A DNA stretch of 64,000 nt from Phocoena phocoena (GCF_963924675.1 NC_089220.1:88973168-89037167), one strand, 5' to 3'; numbered from the stretch's first letter, positions 1 to 17,087 are shown. The notes: generated by a model not told the origin, from the sequence alone. Numbers and translations are program-made.

Positions 1-135
1 TATGTGAGATATCAGTTAGTTGATGCTGTTATCTAATGGAATACCAAAAAGAATGACAAATTTATCTGTAACCCCCACCTCCAAGGGCTATCATTCAAAA
101 AGAAAGCTAAAGGAAAGAGCCAAAAAGGAAATATG

Positions 136-345
136 GGGCTTCCCTGGTGGCGCAGTGGATGAGAGTCCGCCTGCCGATGCAGGGGACACGGGTTCGTGCC
201 CCGGTCTGGGAGGATCCCACGTGCCGCGGAGCGGCTGGGCCCGTGAGCCATGGCCAGTGAGCCTGCGCGTCCGGAGCCTGTGCTCTGCAACGGGAGAGGC
301 CACAACAGTGAGAGGCCCACGTACCGCAAAAAAAAAAAAAAAAAA
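136..345 (+). mobile_element. CHR-type tRNA-derived SINE, short form
   Basis: This is a Pol III-type retroposon copy. It opens with the family signature GGGCTTCCCTGGTGGC. An A-box-like TGGCGCAGTGG lies at 148-158 and a B-box-like GGTTCGTGCCC at 191-201, which shows its tRNA origin. The body ends at GTACCGC followed by an 18-A tail. A 14-bp target-site duplication, AAAAAGGAAATATG, flanks it exactly at 122-135 and 341-354, so the insertion is well preserved. The open frames read across it on both strands are not genes. Confidence 0.95.
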
Positions 346-833
346 GGAAATATGATTGTCACTCTTACAACTTTTTCAAATGCCCCTCCTGGAAAGTAAG
401 TTCTGAGGGGCGGGTTAAGGTGAGAAAGGAGACTAGGAAAGTTACTAACTAGAAGGAGTGAGAGTACCATCAGAGGTTCATGTAGTTGGTAGGGGAAGGA
501 GGCATCCCGTGGAGACCCCGTTGTCCTCATAAAGAGGAATTGATAGAGGAGGAGCTAGGGTGGAAGGGAAGAGAGGTGGATTCTCAATAATGAAGGAAAA
601 GTGGGCCTGAGCAATGACTGTCCTTTGTGCTGGGTGGAGGGAAGATTTGCCAACCTGGGGCACTAGAACCCTGACAGGAAGCCTCTGACATCAGCACAAA
701 ACACATCCCCAGAACTGTATCTGGGGTTTCAGCCTATCTGAAATTGGTTTATCCTTTTTCTTCCATTAGATGGTACCCACTTCATAGATAGGAATCCTAT
801 TTCCTAAGCCTCTGTTTCTGCTTAGCCTGGACC

Positions 834-835
<2 letters not shown>
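346..835. other. Unique sequence, no gene seen
   Basis: Non-repetitive DNA of mixed composition. The only open frames are short (about 60 codons) with no recognisable protein content. I saw no promoter, RNA gene or known repeat. Confidence 0.5.

Positions 836-870
<35 letters not shown>
836..870 (+). repeat. (TG)n microsatellite
   Basis: An uninterrupted TG dinucleotide run of about 17 units. It is likely length-variable between individuals. Confidence 0.97.
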
Positions 871-874
<4 letters not shown>

Positions 875-1149
875 ACAATGCCATAATTTTAACTGGCATA
901 TGTGTATACCCCTCAAAAGTTCATTGCTAAAAGACATTTTTGTCAATGAGAATGTATGTGTAGGTGGTTGTGCAGTGGTAGTGGAGATAGCAGAGACTGG
1001 TATTTAAAATACAAAATCTCCGGCAGGAAGGAGAAAATACTACTTCAGAGTTGTCTGCTTACAGCAAAGTTGGAAAGCCAAAAAATGTTGGCAGCAGGAC
1101 TTGCACACCTCACCAGTCCTCCCGGTACTCTACATGAGTGTTTTACACA

Positions 1150-1415
1150 CTGTGGGTAGCAAGCCGTTAGTGACTCATGAAATCAATTAGAGGGCTACAT
1201 CTAGATTTAAAGAAATAAATTTAATAGTATATTCATTTACAATATACATTTAAAATGAAATAGAACAGAAAATGTCAGAATATGTTACACACTGTAAGAG
1301 TATTATTTAGTGAACTTTTTGTTATATAAAAGTATGTTCTGATTCATGATTTTTAAAAATGTACTACTTAATGAGGGTCATGGTCAAAAAAGTTTAAAAC
1401 TCACTGCCCTAAAGT
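1150..1415. repeat. Probable ancient interspersed repeat, family not identified
   Basis: The stretch contains phrases such as TCATGAAATCAATT near the left end and GGTCAAAAAAGTTTAAAAC near the right end. These recur in old, decayed mammalian interspersed repeats. I could not assign the family. The rest of 871-1875 is AT-rich and holds nothing I recognise. Confidence 0.35.
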
Positions 1416-1887
1416 ATTGCAAGGCTTTCCTTGATTTAATTGGGCAATCTAGGATGAAGGATATGCTTTAATGGGTTGTGAATGCCACTTTTATCTAGTA
1501 GGAAAATACTTTTAAAAGACATAAAAACTACTAAGCAAATGAGAAAGAGCTTCCCTCACGGAAAAAAGAAGTGTGCGCAAAGGCAACGTCCTGGAGAAGC
1601 CATAGGCCATTGGGGGAGACAGTCAAATAATAAGCAATTGCCCTATGAGGTCTATCAATTATAACGTTGCTTATAATAGAAAGCTAATGGAAACAGCTTC
1701 AATGGCCCACAAATAAAAGCTTGATTAATATATGAGTACATATTTACAATCAAACATATCCAACCATTACACATGAAGGTAAGGATCTACATTTACTGGC
1801 TTAGAAAGATGGGTGTGAAATATTGTTGAGTAAACAATAAAAGCAGGTTATAAAAATAGTACAGTAGGCTCATTAGGAAGGACCTTC

Positions 1888-1898
1888 AAGATGGCGGA
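1888..1898 (+). promoter_or_regulatory. YY1-like site at the start of the L1 5' UTR
   Basis: The sequence CAAGATGGCGG matches the YY1 core (AAGATGGCGG) and sits about 10 bases from the element's first base. In human L1 a YY1 site at this place directs accurate transcription start. The role here is inferred from that position and match. Confidence 0.6.
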
Positions 1899-3453
1899 GG
1901 AGGAGTAAGACATAGAGATCACCTTCCTCCCCACAGATACATCAGAAATACATCTACATGTGGAACAACTCCTACAGAGCACCTACTGAATGATGGCAGA
2001 AGACCTCAGACCTCCCAAAGGGCAAGAAACTCCCCACGTACCTGGGTAGGGCAAAAGAAAGAAAAAACAGAGACAAAGAATAGGAATGGGACCTGTACCA
2101 GTGGGAGGGAGCTGTGAAAGAGGAAAGGTTTCCACACACTAAGAAGCCCCTTCGCAGACAGAGACTGTGGGTGGCGGAAGGGGGAGCTTCGCAGCCATGG
2201 AGGAGAGCGCAGCCACAGGGGTGCGGAGGGTAAAGCGGAGAGATTCCCAAACAGAGGATTGGTGCCGACCAGCACTCACCAGCCCGAGAGGCTTGTCTGC
2301 TCACCTGCCAGGGCAGGCGGGGGCTGGGAGCTGAGGCTTGGGCTTCGGTCGGAGCGCAGGGAGAGGACTGGGGTTGGCTGAACACAGCCTGAAGGGGGCT
2401 AGTGCACCACAGCTAACCAGGAGGGAGTCCAGGAAAAAGCCTGGACCTGCTGAAGAGGCAAGAGACCATTGTTTCAGGGTGTGTGAGAAGAGGGGATTCC
2501 TTGCCTGTCTGCCCACAGAAGGCAGAGAACCGACTGAACGAGCTCCAGAGACGGGCACGAGCCACAGCTATCACCTCGGACACCAGACACGGGCATGAAA
2601 TGCTAATGCTGCTGCTGCAGCCACCAAGAAGCCTGTGTGCAAGCACAGGTCACTATCCACACCACCCTCCCGGGAGCCTGTGCAGCCCGCCACTGCCAGG
2701 GTCCTGTGATCCAGGGCCAACTTCCCCAGGAGAAAACACAGCACACCTAAGGCTGGTGCAACGTCACGCCAGCCTGTGCCACCATAGGCTTGCTCCGCAT
2801 TCTGTACCTATCCCTCCCCACGGTCTGAGTGAGCCAAGCCCCCTAATCAGCTGCTACTTAAACCCCGTCCACTCTGAGCAAAGAACAGATGCTCTCAGAC
2901 GACCTACATGCAGAGGCAGGGCCAAATCCAAAGCTGAACCCCAGGAGCTGTTCAGACAAAGAAGAGAAAGGGAAATCTCTCCCAGCAGCCTCAGGAGCAG
3001 CGGATTAAATCTCCACAATCAACCTGATGTACCCTGCATCTCTAGAATACCTGAACAGACAGTGAATCATCCCAAAATTGAGGCGGTGGACTTCGGGAGC
3101 AACTGTAGACTTGGGGTTTGCTTTCTGCATCTAATTTGTTTCTGGTTTTACATTTATTTTAGTTTAGTATTTAGAGCTTATTATCACTGGTAGATTTGTT
3201 TATTGAATTCGTTGCTCTCTTCCTTTTTGTTATATATATATATTTTTTTCCTTATTCTTTTTTGTGAGTGTGTATGTGTATGCTTCTTTGTGTGATTTTG
3301 TCTGTATAGCTTTGCTTTTATCATTTGTCCTAGGGTTCTGTCTGTCCAGTCTTTTTTTTTTTAAGTATAGTTTTTAGCACTTGATATCATTGGTGGATTT
3401 GTTTTTTCGTTTGGTTGCTCTCTTCTTTCTTTCTTTTTCTTATTACCTTTCAA

Positions 3454-3727
3454 TTTTTCTATTTTTATTTTTAATAATTTTTTATTTTAATACCTTTATT
3501 TTGTTTGTTTGTTTGTTTCTTTCTTTCTCCCTTCCTTCCTTCCTTCCTTTCTTCCTTCCTTCCTTCCTTTCTTTCTTTCTTTCTTTCCATTTTTCTATTT
3601 TTATTTTTAATAATTTTTTATTTTAATACCTTTATTTTGTTTGTTTGTTTCTTTCTTTCTCCCTTCCTTCCTTCCTTCCTTTCTTCCTTCCTTCCTTCCT
3701 TTCTTTCTTTCTTTCTTTCCATTTTTC
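3454..3727 (+). repeat. Tandem duplication of a pyrimidine-rich block in the L1 5' UTR
   Basis: Two copies of a block of about 132-136 bp lie head to tail (about 3454-3589 and 3590-3727). Each runs from a TTTTTCTATTTTTATTTTTAA start through TTTG units into CTTT/CCTT tracts. They are nearly identical, the main difference being the number of TTTG units. The low-complexity run keeps false open frames open on both strands here. Confidence 0.9.
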
Positions 3728-4240
3728 TCCCATTTCTTCTGAGCCGTGTGGCTGACAGGGACTTGGTGCTCTGGCCGGGCATCAGGCCTGTGACGCTGAG
3801 GTGGAAAGCCAAGTTAAGGACATTGGTCCCTAAGACACTTCCTGGGCCCATGTAATATCAAATGGTGAAAGCACTTCAAGAGATCGCAACTCAATGCTAA
3901 GATCCACACCCACTCAACCAGCAGCAAGCTACAGTGCTAGACACCCTATGCCAAACAACTAACAAGACAGGAACACAACCCCACCCATTAGCAGTGAGGC
4001 TGCCTAAAATCATAACAAGGTCACAAACACCCCAAAACACAACATCAGACGTGGTTCTGCCAACCAGAAAGACATGATCCAGCTTCATCCACCAGAGCAC
4101 AGGCACCACTCCCCTCCACCAGGAGGCCTACATAACCCACTGAACCAACTTTAGCCACTGGGGGAAGACACTAAAAATAACGGGAACTACAAACCTGCAG
4201 CCTGTGAAAAGGAGACCCCAAACACAGTAAGTTAAGCAAA

Positions 4241-5165
4241 ATGAGAAGACAGAAACACACAGCAGATAAAGGACCAAGGTAAAAACACACAAGACCAAAC
4301 AAATGAAGAGGAAATAGGCAGTCTACATGAAAAAGAACCCACAGTAATGATAGTAAAGATGATGCAAACCCTTGGAAATAGAATGGAGAAAATACAGGAA
4401 ACATTTAACAAGGACCTAGAACTAAAGAGCAAACAAACAATGATGAACAACACAATAAATGAAATTAAAAATTCTCTAGAAGGAATCAATAGCAGAATAA
4501 CTGAGGCAGAAGAAAGGATGAGTGACCTGGAAGATAAAATAGTGGAAATAACTACCAGAGAGCAGAATAAAGAAAAAAGAATGAAAAGAATAGAGGACAG
4601 TCCTAGAGACCTCTGGGACAACATTAAATGCACCAACATTCGAATTATAGGGGTCCTAGAGGAAGAAGAGAAAAAGAAAGGGACTGAGAAAATATTTGAA
4701 GAGCTTATAGTTGAACACTTCCCTAATACGGGAAAGGAAAGAGTCAGTCAGGTCAAGGAAGCCCAGAGAGACCCATACAGGATAAATCCAAGGAAAAACA
4801 TGCCAAGACACATATTAATCAAACCATCAAAAATTAAATTAAAACAAAAAATATTAAAAGCAGCAAGGGAAAAACAACAAATAACATACAAGGGAATCCC
4901 CATGAGGTCAACAGCTGGTCTTTCAGCAGAATCTCTGCAAGCCAGAAGGGAGTGACAGGACATATGTAAAGTGATGAAAGGGAAAAACACACAACCAAGA
5001 TTATTCTACCCAGCAAAGATCTCATTCAGATTTGATGGAGAAATTAAAACCTTTACAGACAAGCAAAAGATAAGAGAATTCAACACCACAAAACCAGCTT
5101 TACAACAAATGCTAAAGGAACTTCTCTGGGCAGGTAACACAAGAGAAGGAAAAGACGTACAATAA
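4241..5165 (+). pseudogene. Broken L1 ORF1 (RNA-binding chaperone protein)
   Basis: L1 ORF1 encodes the trimeric RNA-binding protein that coats L1 RNA. The likely original start is the ATG at 4241 (MRRQK...). The frame is lost within a dozen codons by a small indel and recovers from about 4347. The coiled-coil part (EEMs such as ITEAEERMSDLEDKIVEI) and the RRM-like part follow. A TGA at 4953-4955 interrupts the frame, replacing what should be a Trp in the LQARREW region. The C-terminal domain then continues in the same frame at 4971-5165 (RLFYPAKISFRFDGEIK). At least one frameshift and one nonsense change make it non-functional. Confidence 0.88.
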
Positions 5166-5187
5166 CAAACCCAAAACAATTAAGAAA

Positions 5188-9050
<3,863 letters not shown>

Positions 9051-9257
9051 AAGTTTCTGAAGGACCTAGGGGCAGGAGAGGGATAAAAAGGCAAACGTAG
9101 AGAAGGGACCTGAGGACACGGGGAGGGGGAAGTGTAAACTGGAAAGAAGTGAGAGGGTAGCATGGACATATATACACTACCAAATGTAAAATAGATAGCT
9201 AGTGGGAAGCAGCCACATAGCACAGGGAGATCAGCTCGGTGCTTTGCGTCCCCCAGA

Positions 9258-9275
9258 GGGGTGGGAGAGGGAGGG
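9258..9275 (+). other. G-quadruplex motif in the L1 3' UTR
   Basis: Four G-tracts (GGGG T GGG AGA GGG A GGG) fit the intramolecular quadruplex pattern. G-rich tracts in the L1 3' UTR are a known conserved feature of mammalian L1. The other L1 3' ends in this window have the same motif on their sense strand. Confidence 0.7.
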
Positions 9276-9633
9276 TGTGATGAAGACGCAAGATGGAGGG
9301 CATATGGAGATATATGTATATTTATAACTGATTTACGTTGTTATACAGCAGAAACTAACACACTATTGTAAAGCAATTATACTCCAATAAAGATGGTAAA
9401 AAAAATAAAGATGATATGAAGTTCAAAGATACTTTTTATGACTATTTTTCAGAAATAAGAAAAAAATTCATTTTAAAATGGTGGCCTGGAAGTTCTATTA
9501 AAATGCTTTGTTTTGCTCTTGGAATTACCCACCTAATGTGAACCAAGAGAGACCAAGCCTGTGTTCAAATAGATCAAGCAAGTGATGATGAGGAGGAGAA
9601 AACAAGAAGAGAACACCTCTGTTTTTGTCTTTC

Positions 9634-9703
9634 TGTCATCTTTTTCTGGCTTTGGTATCAGGGTGATGGTGGCCTCGTAGAATGAGTGTCAGAGTGTTCC
9701 CCC
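9634..9703 (-). mobile_element. Short displaced L1 ORF2 fragment
   Basis: About 70 bp match the RT-domain stretch that also occurs at about 10830-10890 (shared GGTATCAGGGTGATGGTGGC). They sit next to a different part of ORF2 that starts at 9706, so L1 order is broken at about 9704. This could be a separate tiny insertion or a rearrangement of the neighbouring L1. The 9410-9633 stretch between it and the first L1 looks unique. Confidence 0.7.
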
Positions 9704-9705
9704 AC

Positions 9706-11225
<1,520 letters not shown>

Positions 11226-11380
11226 TTTTATTTTTTAGGGAGTAATATGTATAATTTATTGAATGGCAGATATGCCTTAATAAAGATGTTTCTGAAACAG
11301 CAAATAATTTTGGCCCTTAGGAGCTTTAACATTCACGGACAGAACATTTTATTTGTATATTATATTTTTTCATTAATTCA
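11226..11380. other. Short unique AT-rich spacer between two L1 pieces
   Basis: AT-rich sequence without L1 similarity that I can see. It separates the internal L1 fragment from the 3' end of the next L1. Confidence 0.5.
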
Positions 11381-14300
11381 TTTATTTATTTATTTTAACA
11401 CCTTTATTAGAGTATATTTCCTTTACAATGGTGTGTTAGTTTCTGCCTTGTAACAAAGTGAATCAGCTATACATGTACATATATCCCCATATCTCCTGCC
11501 TCTTGCATCCCCCTCCCACCCTCCCAATCCCACCCCTCTAGGTGACCACAAAGCACTGAGCTGATCTCCCTGTGCTATGCGGCTGTTTCCCACTAGCTAT
11601 CTATTTTTTTTTCTTATTAGTTATCCGTTTTATACACAGCAGTGTATACATGTCAATCCCAATCTCCCAATTAATCACACCACAATCCCCACCCCTTTCC
11701 GCTTTCCCCACTTTGTGCCCATACGTTTTTTTCCCTACTTCTGTGTCTCGATTTCTGCTCGGCAAACTGGTTCATCTGTACCATTTTCTAGGTTCCACAT
11801 ATATACGTTAATATACAATATTTTATTTTCTCTTTCTGACTTACTTCACTCTGTATGACACGCTCTAGATGCATCCATGTCTCCACAAATGACCCAATTT
11901 CATTCCTTTTTATGGCCGAGTAATATTCCATTGTATATATGTACCACATCTTCTTTATCCATTTGTCTGTCAATAGGCATTTAGGTTTCTTTCATGTGCC
12001 AGCTATTGTAAATAGTGCTGCAATGAACATTGGGGTGCATGTGTCTTTCTGAATTATGGTTTTCCCAGGGTATATGACTAGTAGTGGGATTGCTGGGTCA
12101 TATGGTAATTCTATTTTTAGTTCTTTAAGGAACATCCATACTGTTCTCCATAGTGGCTGTATCAATTTACATTCCCACCAGCAGTGCAAGAGGGTTCCCT
12201 TTTCTCCACACCCTCTCCAGCATTTATTTTTTGTAGATTTATGATGATGGCCATTCTGACTGGTGTTAGGTGATACCTCATTGTAGTTTTGATTTGCATT
12301 TCTCCAATAATTAGTGATGTTGAGCAGCTTTTCATGTGTTTCATGGCCATCTGTATGTCTTCTTTGTAGAAATGTCTATTTAGGTCTTCTACCCATTTTT
12401 GGATTGGGTTGTTTACTTTTTTAATATTGAGCTGCATAAGGTGTTTATATATTTTGGATATTAATTCTTTGTTCAATAGTTTTTTGCAAATATTTTCTCC
12501 CATTCTGAGGGTTGTCTTCTCATCGTGTTTATGGTTTCCTTTGCTGTACAAAAGATTTGAAGATTCATTAGGTCCCATTTGTTTGTTTTTGTTTTTATTT
12601 CCATTATTCTAGGAGGTGGATCAAAAAAGATCTTGCTGTGATTTATGTCAAAGCGTGTTCTTCCTATGTTTTCTTCTAAGAGTTTTATAGTGTCTGGTCT
12701 TACATTTAGGTCTCTAGTCCATTTTGAGTTTAACTTTGAGTTTAATGGTGTTAGTGAGTGTTCTAATTTCATTAGGTTACATGTAGCTGTCCAGTTTTCC
12801 CAGCACCACTAATTGAAGAGACTGTCTTTTCTCCATTGTATATCCTTGCCTCCTTTGTCATAGATTAGTTTACCATTGGTGCGTGGGTTTATCTCTGGGC
12901 TGTGTATCCTGTTCCATTGATCTATATTTCTGTTTTTGTGCCAGTACCATATTGTCCTGATTATTGTAGCTTAGTAGCATAGTCTGAAGTCAGGGAGTCT
13001 GATTCCTCCAGCTCCGTTTTTTTCCCTCAAGACTGGTTTGGATATTCAGGGTTTTATTTGTCTCCTACAAACGTTAAGACTTTTTTGTCCTAGATCTTTA
13101 AAAAATGCCATTGGTAATTTGATAGGGATTGCATTGGATCTGTAGATTGCTTTGGGTAGTACAGTCATTTTCACAATATTGATTCTTCCAATCCAAGAAC
13201 ATGGTATGTCTCTCCATCTGTTGGTATCATCTTTAATTTCTTTCATCAGTGTCTTATAGTTTTCTGCATACAGGTCTTTAGTCTCCCTAGGTAGGTTTAT
13301 TCCTAGGTATGTTATTCTTTTTGTGGCAATGGTAGATGGGAGTGTTTCCTTAATTTCTCTTTCAGATTTTTCATCATTATTGTATAGGAATGCAAGTGAT
13401 TTCTGTGCATTAATTTTGTATCCTCCAACCTTACCACATTCATTGATTAGCTCTAGTAATTTTCTGGTGGCATCTTTAGGATTCTGTATCTATACTATTA
13501 TGTCATCTGCAAACCGTGACAGTTTTACTTCTTCTTTTCCAATTTGTATTCTTTTATTTCTTTTTCTTCTCTGATTGCCGTGGCTAGGACTTCCAAAACT
13601 ATGTTGAATAATAGTGGTGCCAGTGGACATCCTTGTCTTGTTCCTGATTTTAGAGGAAATGCTTTCAGTTTTTCACCATTGAGAATGATGTTTGCTGTGG
13701 GTTTCTCGTATATGGCCTTTATTATGTTGAAGTAGGCTCCCTCTATGCCCGCTTTCTGTAGAGTTTTTATCATAAATGGGTGTGGAATTTTGTCAAAAGC
13801 ATTTTCTGCATCTACTGATATGATCATATGTTTTTTATTCTTTAATTTGTTAATATGGTGTATCACATTGATTGATTTGCATATATTGAAGAATCCTTAC
13901 ATCCCTGGGATAAATCCCACTTGCTCATGGTGTATGAACCTTTTAATGTGTTGTTGGATTCTGTTTGCTAGTATTTTGTTGAGGTTTTTGCATCCATATT
14001 CATCAGTGATATTGGTCTGTAATTTTCTTTTTTTGTAGTATCTTTGTCTGGTTTTGGTATCAGGGTGATGGTGGCCTCATAGAATTTGTTTGGGAGTTTT
14101 CCTTCCTCTGCAATTTTTTGGAAGAGTTTGAGAGGATGAGCATTAGCTCTTCCCTAAATGTTTGAGAGAATTCACCTGTGAAGCCACCTGGTCCTGGACT
14201 TTTGTTGGAAGATTTTTATCACAGTTTCAATTTCATTACTTGTTACTGGTGTGTTCATATTTTCTGTTTCTTCCTGGTTCAGTCTTAGAAGGTCATACAT

Positions 14301-14470
14301 TTCTAAGAATTTGTTCATTTCTTCCAGGTTGTCTATTTTATTGGCATAGAGTTGCTTGTAGTAGTCTCTCAGGATGATTTGTATTTCTGCGGTGTCTGTT
14401 GTAACTTCTCCTTTTTCATTTCTAATTTTATTGATTTGAGTCCTCTCCCTCCTTTTTTTATGAGTCTGGC
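11381..14470 (-). mobile_element. 5'-truncated L1, minus strand
   Basis: The 3' end lies at the left (A-rich tail as TTTATTTATTTATTTTAACACC). A 3' UTR follows, with a quadruplex motif on the minus strand at 11509-11536. ORF2 then runs rightwards to the region just before RT, where the element stops at about 14470. Visible parts include the C-terminal end ([19 protein letters not shown]), the stretch LEENIGRTRFDINHSKI, and the RT palm ([32 protein letters not shown]). Frameshifts and stops are frequent, so it is inactive. It does not share the special lesions of the 6.4-7.9 / 9.7-11.2 kb pair. Confidence 0.92.
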
Positions 14471-14479
14471 TAAAAAACC

Positions 14480-14605
14480 GCGGTGCGGTGGGGATGGTGG
14501 TGTGCTGAATTGGGCGATTGGGATTGACATGTATACGCTGATGTGTATAAAGCTGATGATTAGTAAGAACCTGCAGTATAAAACACACAAACAAACAAAC
14601 AACTA
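14480..14605 (+). mobile_element. L1 3'-terminal fragment, plus strand
   Basis: About 110 bp match the L1 3' UTR end in the opposite direction to the preceding L1. The markers are GATTGGGATTGACATGTATA, then GTGTATAAAG and AAGAACCTGCAGTATAAA, followed by a CA/AAAC-rich tail. The reverse complement of a related 3' UTR stretch occurs at about 11640-11680. It abuts the 5' end of the minus-strand L1 within about 10 bp. Confidence 0.75.
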
Positions 14606-14842
14606 ATACTAAACTTTCTTTGGGTTATTTGTATGTAAATATGTTAATATAAATGTTTCAGACATTACATGAAATTTCTAAAAATCTTATATGTTCTTGG
14701 TATAATGTTATAAGTCATAATTCTAGTTATTACTTTAAAATGTATATCTCAGAAATAACTAAATTTCCTTGTCAATTGCATTATTATGAACATTCATCAA
14801 ATCTTTATCCGTGGTCATTTTTAAGTCTTTTTTCATTTACAG

Positions 14843-15371
14843 ACAGTTCTAGATGTACTCTGATGCTTTTGCAAATATGTTCCTATAAAAGGGTTTCATC
14901 TTCAAGGAATTCGTGGAAAAGACTCTGACAAGTACAGGTTTCTGGTAAATGACTATACTGCTAAACTGAATGAATAAGCATTTTCAGAACTGTAATGGAA
15001 AACTGATGAACTCATAAAAGTGGTAACAAAAGATCAAGATAAAAAAAATTAATTATATGGGACTGAGTGAACTGATGAGGATGATTATAATTCTTGTGAT
15101 TTTCTGTTTGAATAAAAAAAAAAAATCCCACAAGGACTCAGAGGCAAAAAATATGCAAATCAATTTTCACTGCAAAGTAAAGGAGCTGTTACAGTGGAGG
15201 ATTCCTGGACTGAATGTCAATATTATGACATAGTATGAGTGTGTTTCGTGTTTGGTAATTGCAATCATTGTTGCTTTTGCTGTGGTCATCCATTTACAAT
15301 GCTTGGTGTCAGTTTATTTATCTCTTGTAAAAATAAAATACAGTGTTTGTGTGTGGGGAAAAAAAAAAAAG
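14843..15371 (+). pseudogene. Possible retrotransposed mRNA 3' end or terminal exon, parent not identified
   Basis: A pyrimidine-rich stretch ending in AG (14841-14842) resembles a 3' splice site. Downstream, a 37-codon open segment (14864-14974) has protein-like composition, for example GIRGKDSDKYRFLVNDYTAK. It ends in TAA at 14975-14977. A sequence resembling a 3' UTR follows, with AATAAA at about 15335 and an A run at about 15359-15371, about 20 bases later. The genomic A run favours a processed copy, while the splice-like site favours an exon. I do not recognise the protein, and no target-site duplication is clear. Confidence 0.3.
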
Positions 15372-16425
15372 AATAAAGGCAGTCTCTGGGCCTCTGGGAG
15401 GAAAGTCAGAGAGGCAAAAGATCTGGCTCAGGGCTCTCCCCGTACATGAAGTAGACAATTGCTCTTAATATTTAAGACATTACTATTCCTGGAGGTATAT
15501 GTTTAGTCCAACATAGTTTAAAAACTACAAAGCCAGAGGAAACAGTTTTGAATTAACATAACTTGAGTGACTTTACAAAATGATTTACTCAGAACACTCA
15601 GAAAAATCAATCATTTGAAAAATTGTAAGGGATTGGGGTTTTCTAAATTTGAAGTTACTGCTAATGATTTAACTTAGCTGGAGGGAAAATGAAGTCTTTC
15701 TGTCAACTACAGGTTGTTCAGCCAGGGAAGATCAAAAAAGAGCACACACACACACAAAAAGAACAAACTCTGATATTCATGAGAAGTGATGGTCTTTTCT
15801 AAAATGAAGTTCCAACTGAAATGTAAGAAGTCAGCTAGAGGCAATGATTCCAAGGGTTTTTGAAGAAGGCGTCAGAGAAGAGTGATAGAGATGCAAATTT
15901 CAAGCTTTCTGTACAGCTTCAGCCCAGCAGAGATCTGGAGTGAAGAGAAACGATTTCCTCAAGACTTCAGTGCCTGTCCATCTGGAAGTTGAAAAACAAA
16001 AGTAGGCAGGAAAAATAGAGACAGCCCAATCTGGTGTATGGTTTGGTTTATGGCCACAGAAAGTTCAGCTAACTCCATCTTCCCTGTTCACATACAGAGA
16101 AGTTTCTCCCTTGTCCCTTACACCCACCTTTGCTTTCTTCCTCAGGTAAGTTAAGTCCTCAGACAGGGCCACCAACACTCTTTGGTTCGTGACACTAGAT
16201 GTTTTCTAAGGAATTCTGTTTTGGAGCAGTGTGTAAAGTAGATTTAAAAACGTACCACTCTCCTCGCTCTTCCTTTATATGTTTGCAATAAACATACTAT
16301 TCCTTTTCTTTTTAAGGAGTTTTTTGTGAAACACTACGAAAAACAGCTAGGGAGTAACAAAAATAACCAAAGTTAATCTTCAAGAAATCTTCAAATCATT
16401 ATAGTGTCTGTCCCTGTTCTGAAGT
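15372..16425. other. Unique sequence, no gene seen
   Basis: Mixed-composition DNA with a short CA run near 15746-15757. No open frame with recognisable content and no clear repeat. Confidence 0.5.
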
Positions 16426-16439
16426 AAAAAGCAGGGGGA

Positions 16440-16731
16440 GGGCTTCCCTGGTGGCCCAGTGGTTGAGAATCTGCCTGCTAATGCAGGGGACATGGGTTCG
16501 AGCCCTGGTCTGGGAAGATCCCACATGCCGCGGAGCAACTAGGCCCGTGAGCCACAACTACTGAGCCTGCGTGTCTGGAGCCTGTGCTCCGCGACAAGAG
16601 AGGCCGCGATAGTGAGAGGCCTGCGCACCGCGATGAAGAGTGGCCCCCGCTTGCCACAACTAGAGAAAGCCCTCACACAGAAACGAAGATCCAACACAGC
16701 CAAAAATAAATTAAAAAAAAAAAAAAAAAAA
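16440..16731 (+). mobile_element. CHR-type SINE, long form
   Basis: It opens with the family start GGGCTTCCCTGGTGGC. Unlike the short copies, it continues past the CGCACCGCG segment into AACTAGAGAAAGCCC and GAAGATCCAACACAGCC, then an A-rich tail. A near-perfect duplication (AAAAAGCAGGGG plus GA or A) flanks it at about 16426-16439 and 16728-16741. Confidence 0.93.
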
Positions 16732-17035
16732 AGCAGGGGAAGCTAGCCAGCTCTGGGCCATCAGATGCATGCTAAATTTTGCTTTAAGAATCAGTCCCAT
16801 TAAACCCTACCTGCTAGACAGATGGTTCCCATCCAGTGCTATGCACTGTTGCAACTGCTGATTCACTCTCGTGTTCACCAGTAAGGTGGCCTTACCTGTT
16901 GTTTATTAGCTGTTTGATACCTTAGGCAGGTTCTGAGGTACAGTCAAAGGTTAGAGCACTGTCTAGCATGTGAAGACAGCCCAAAGGAGGAGGTGGGAAG
17001 CAAATCTGTTCAGTTGTAGGAGAAAGTCTATGCCA

Positions 17036-17038
<3 letters not shown>

Positions 17039-17084
<46 letters not shown>
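17039..17084 (+). repeat. (GT)n microsatellite
   Basis: About 23 uninterrupted TG units. It creates a spurious Cys-Val repeat in open frames here. Confidence 0.97.

Positions 17085-17087
<3 letters not shown>

Noticed and set aside
2483..3193. A 236-codon open frame, the longest in the window
   Set aside because: It lies entirely in the 5' UTR of the full-length L1 on the plus strand, has no domain I recognise, and overlaps other frames. I take it as chance openness in GC-richer UTR sequence.
3454..3727. Regular repeats as a possible CRISPR array or minisatellite array
   Set aside because: There are only two copies of one low-complexity block inside an L1 5' UTR, with no spacer structure, in a mammalian genome.
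3381..3855. Phe/Leu/Ser-rich open frames that look like membrane proteins
   Set aside because: They are translations of the CTTT/CCTT low-complexity tracts in the L1 5' UTR and appear in more than one frame.
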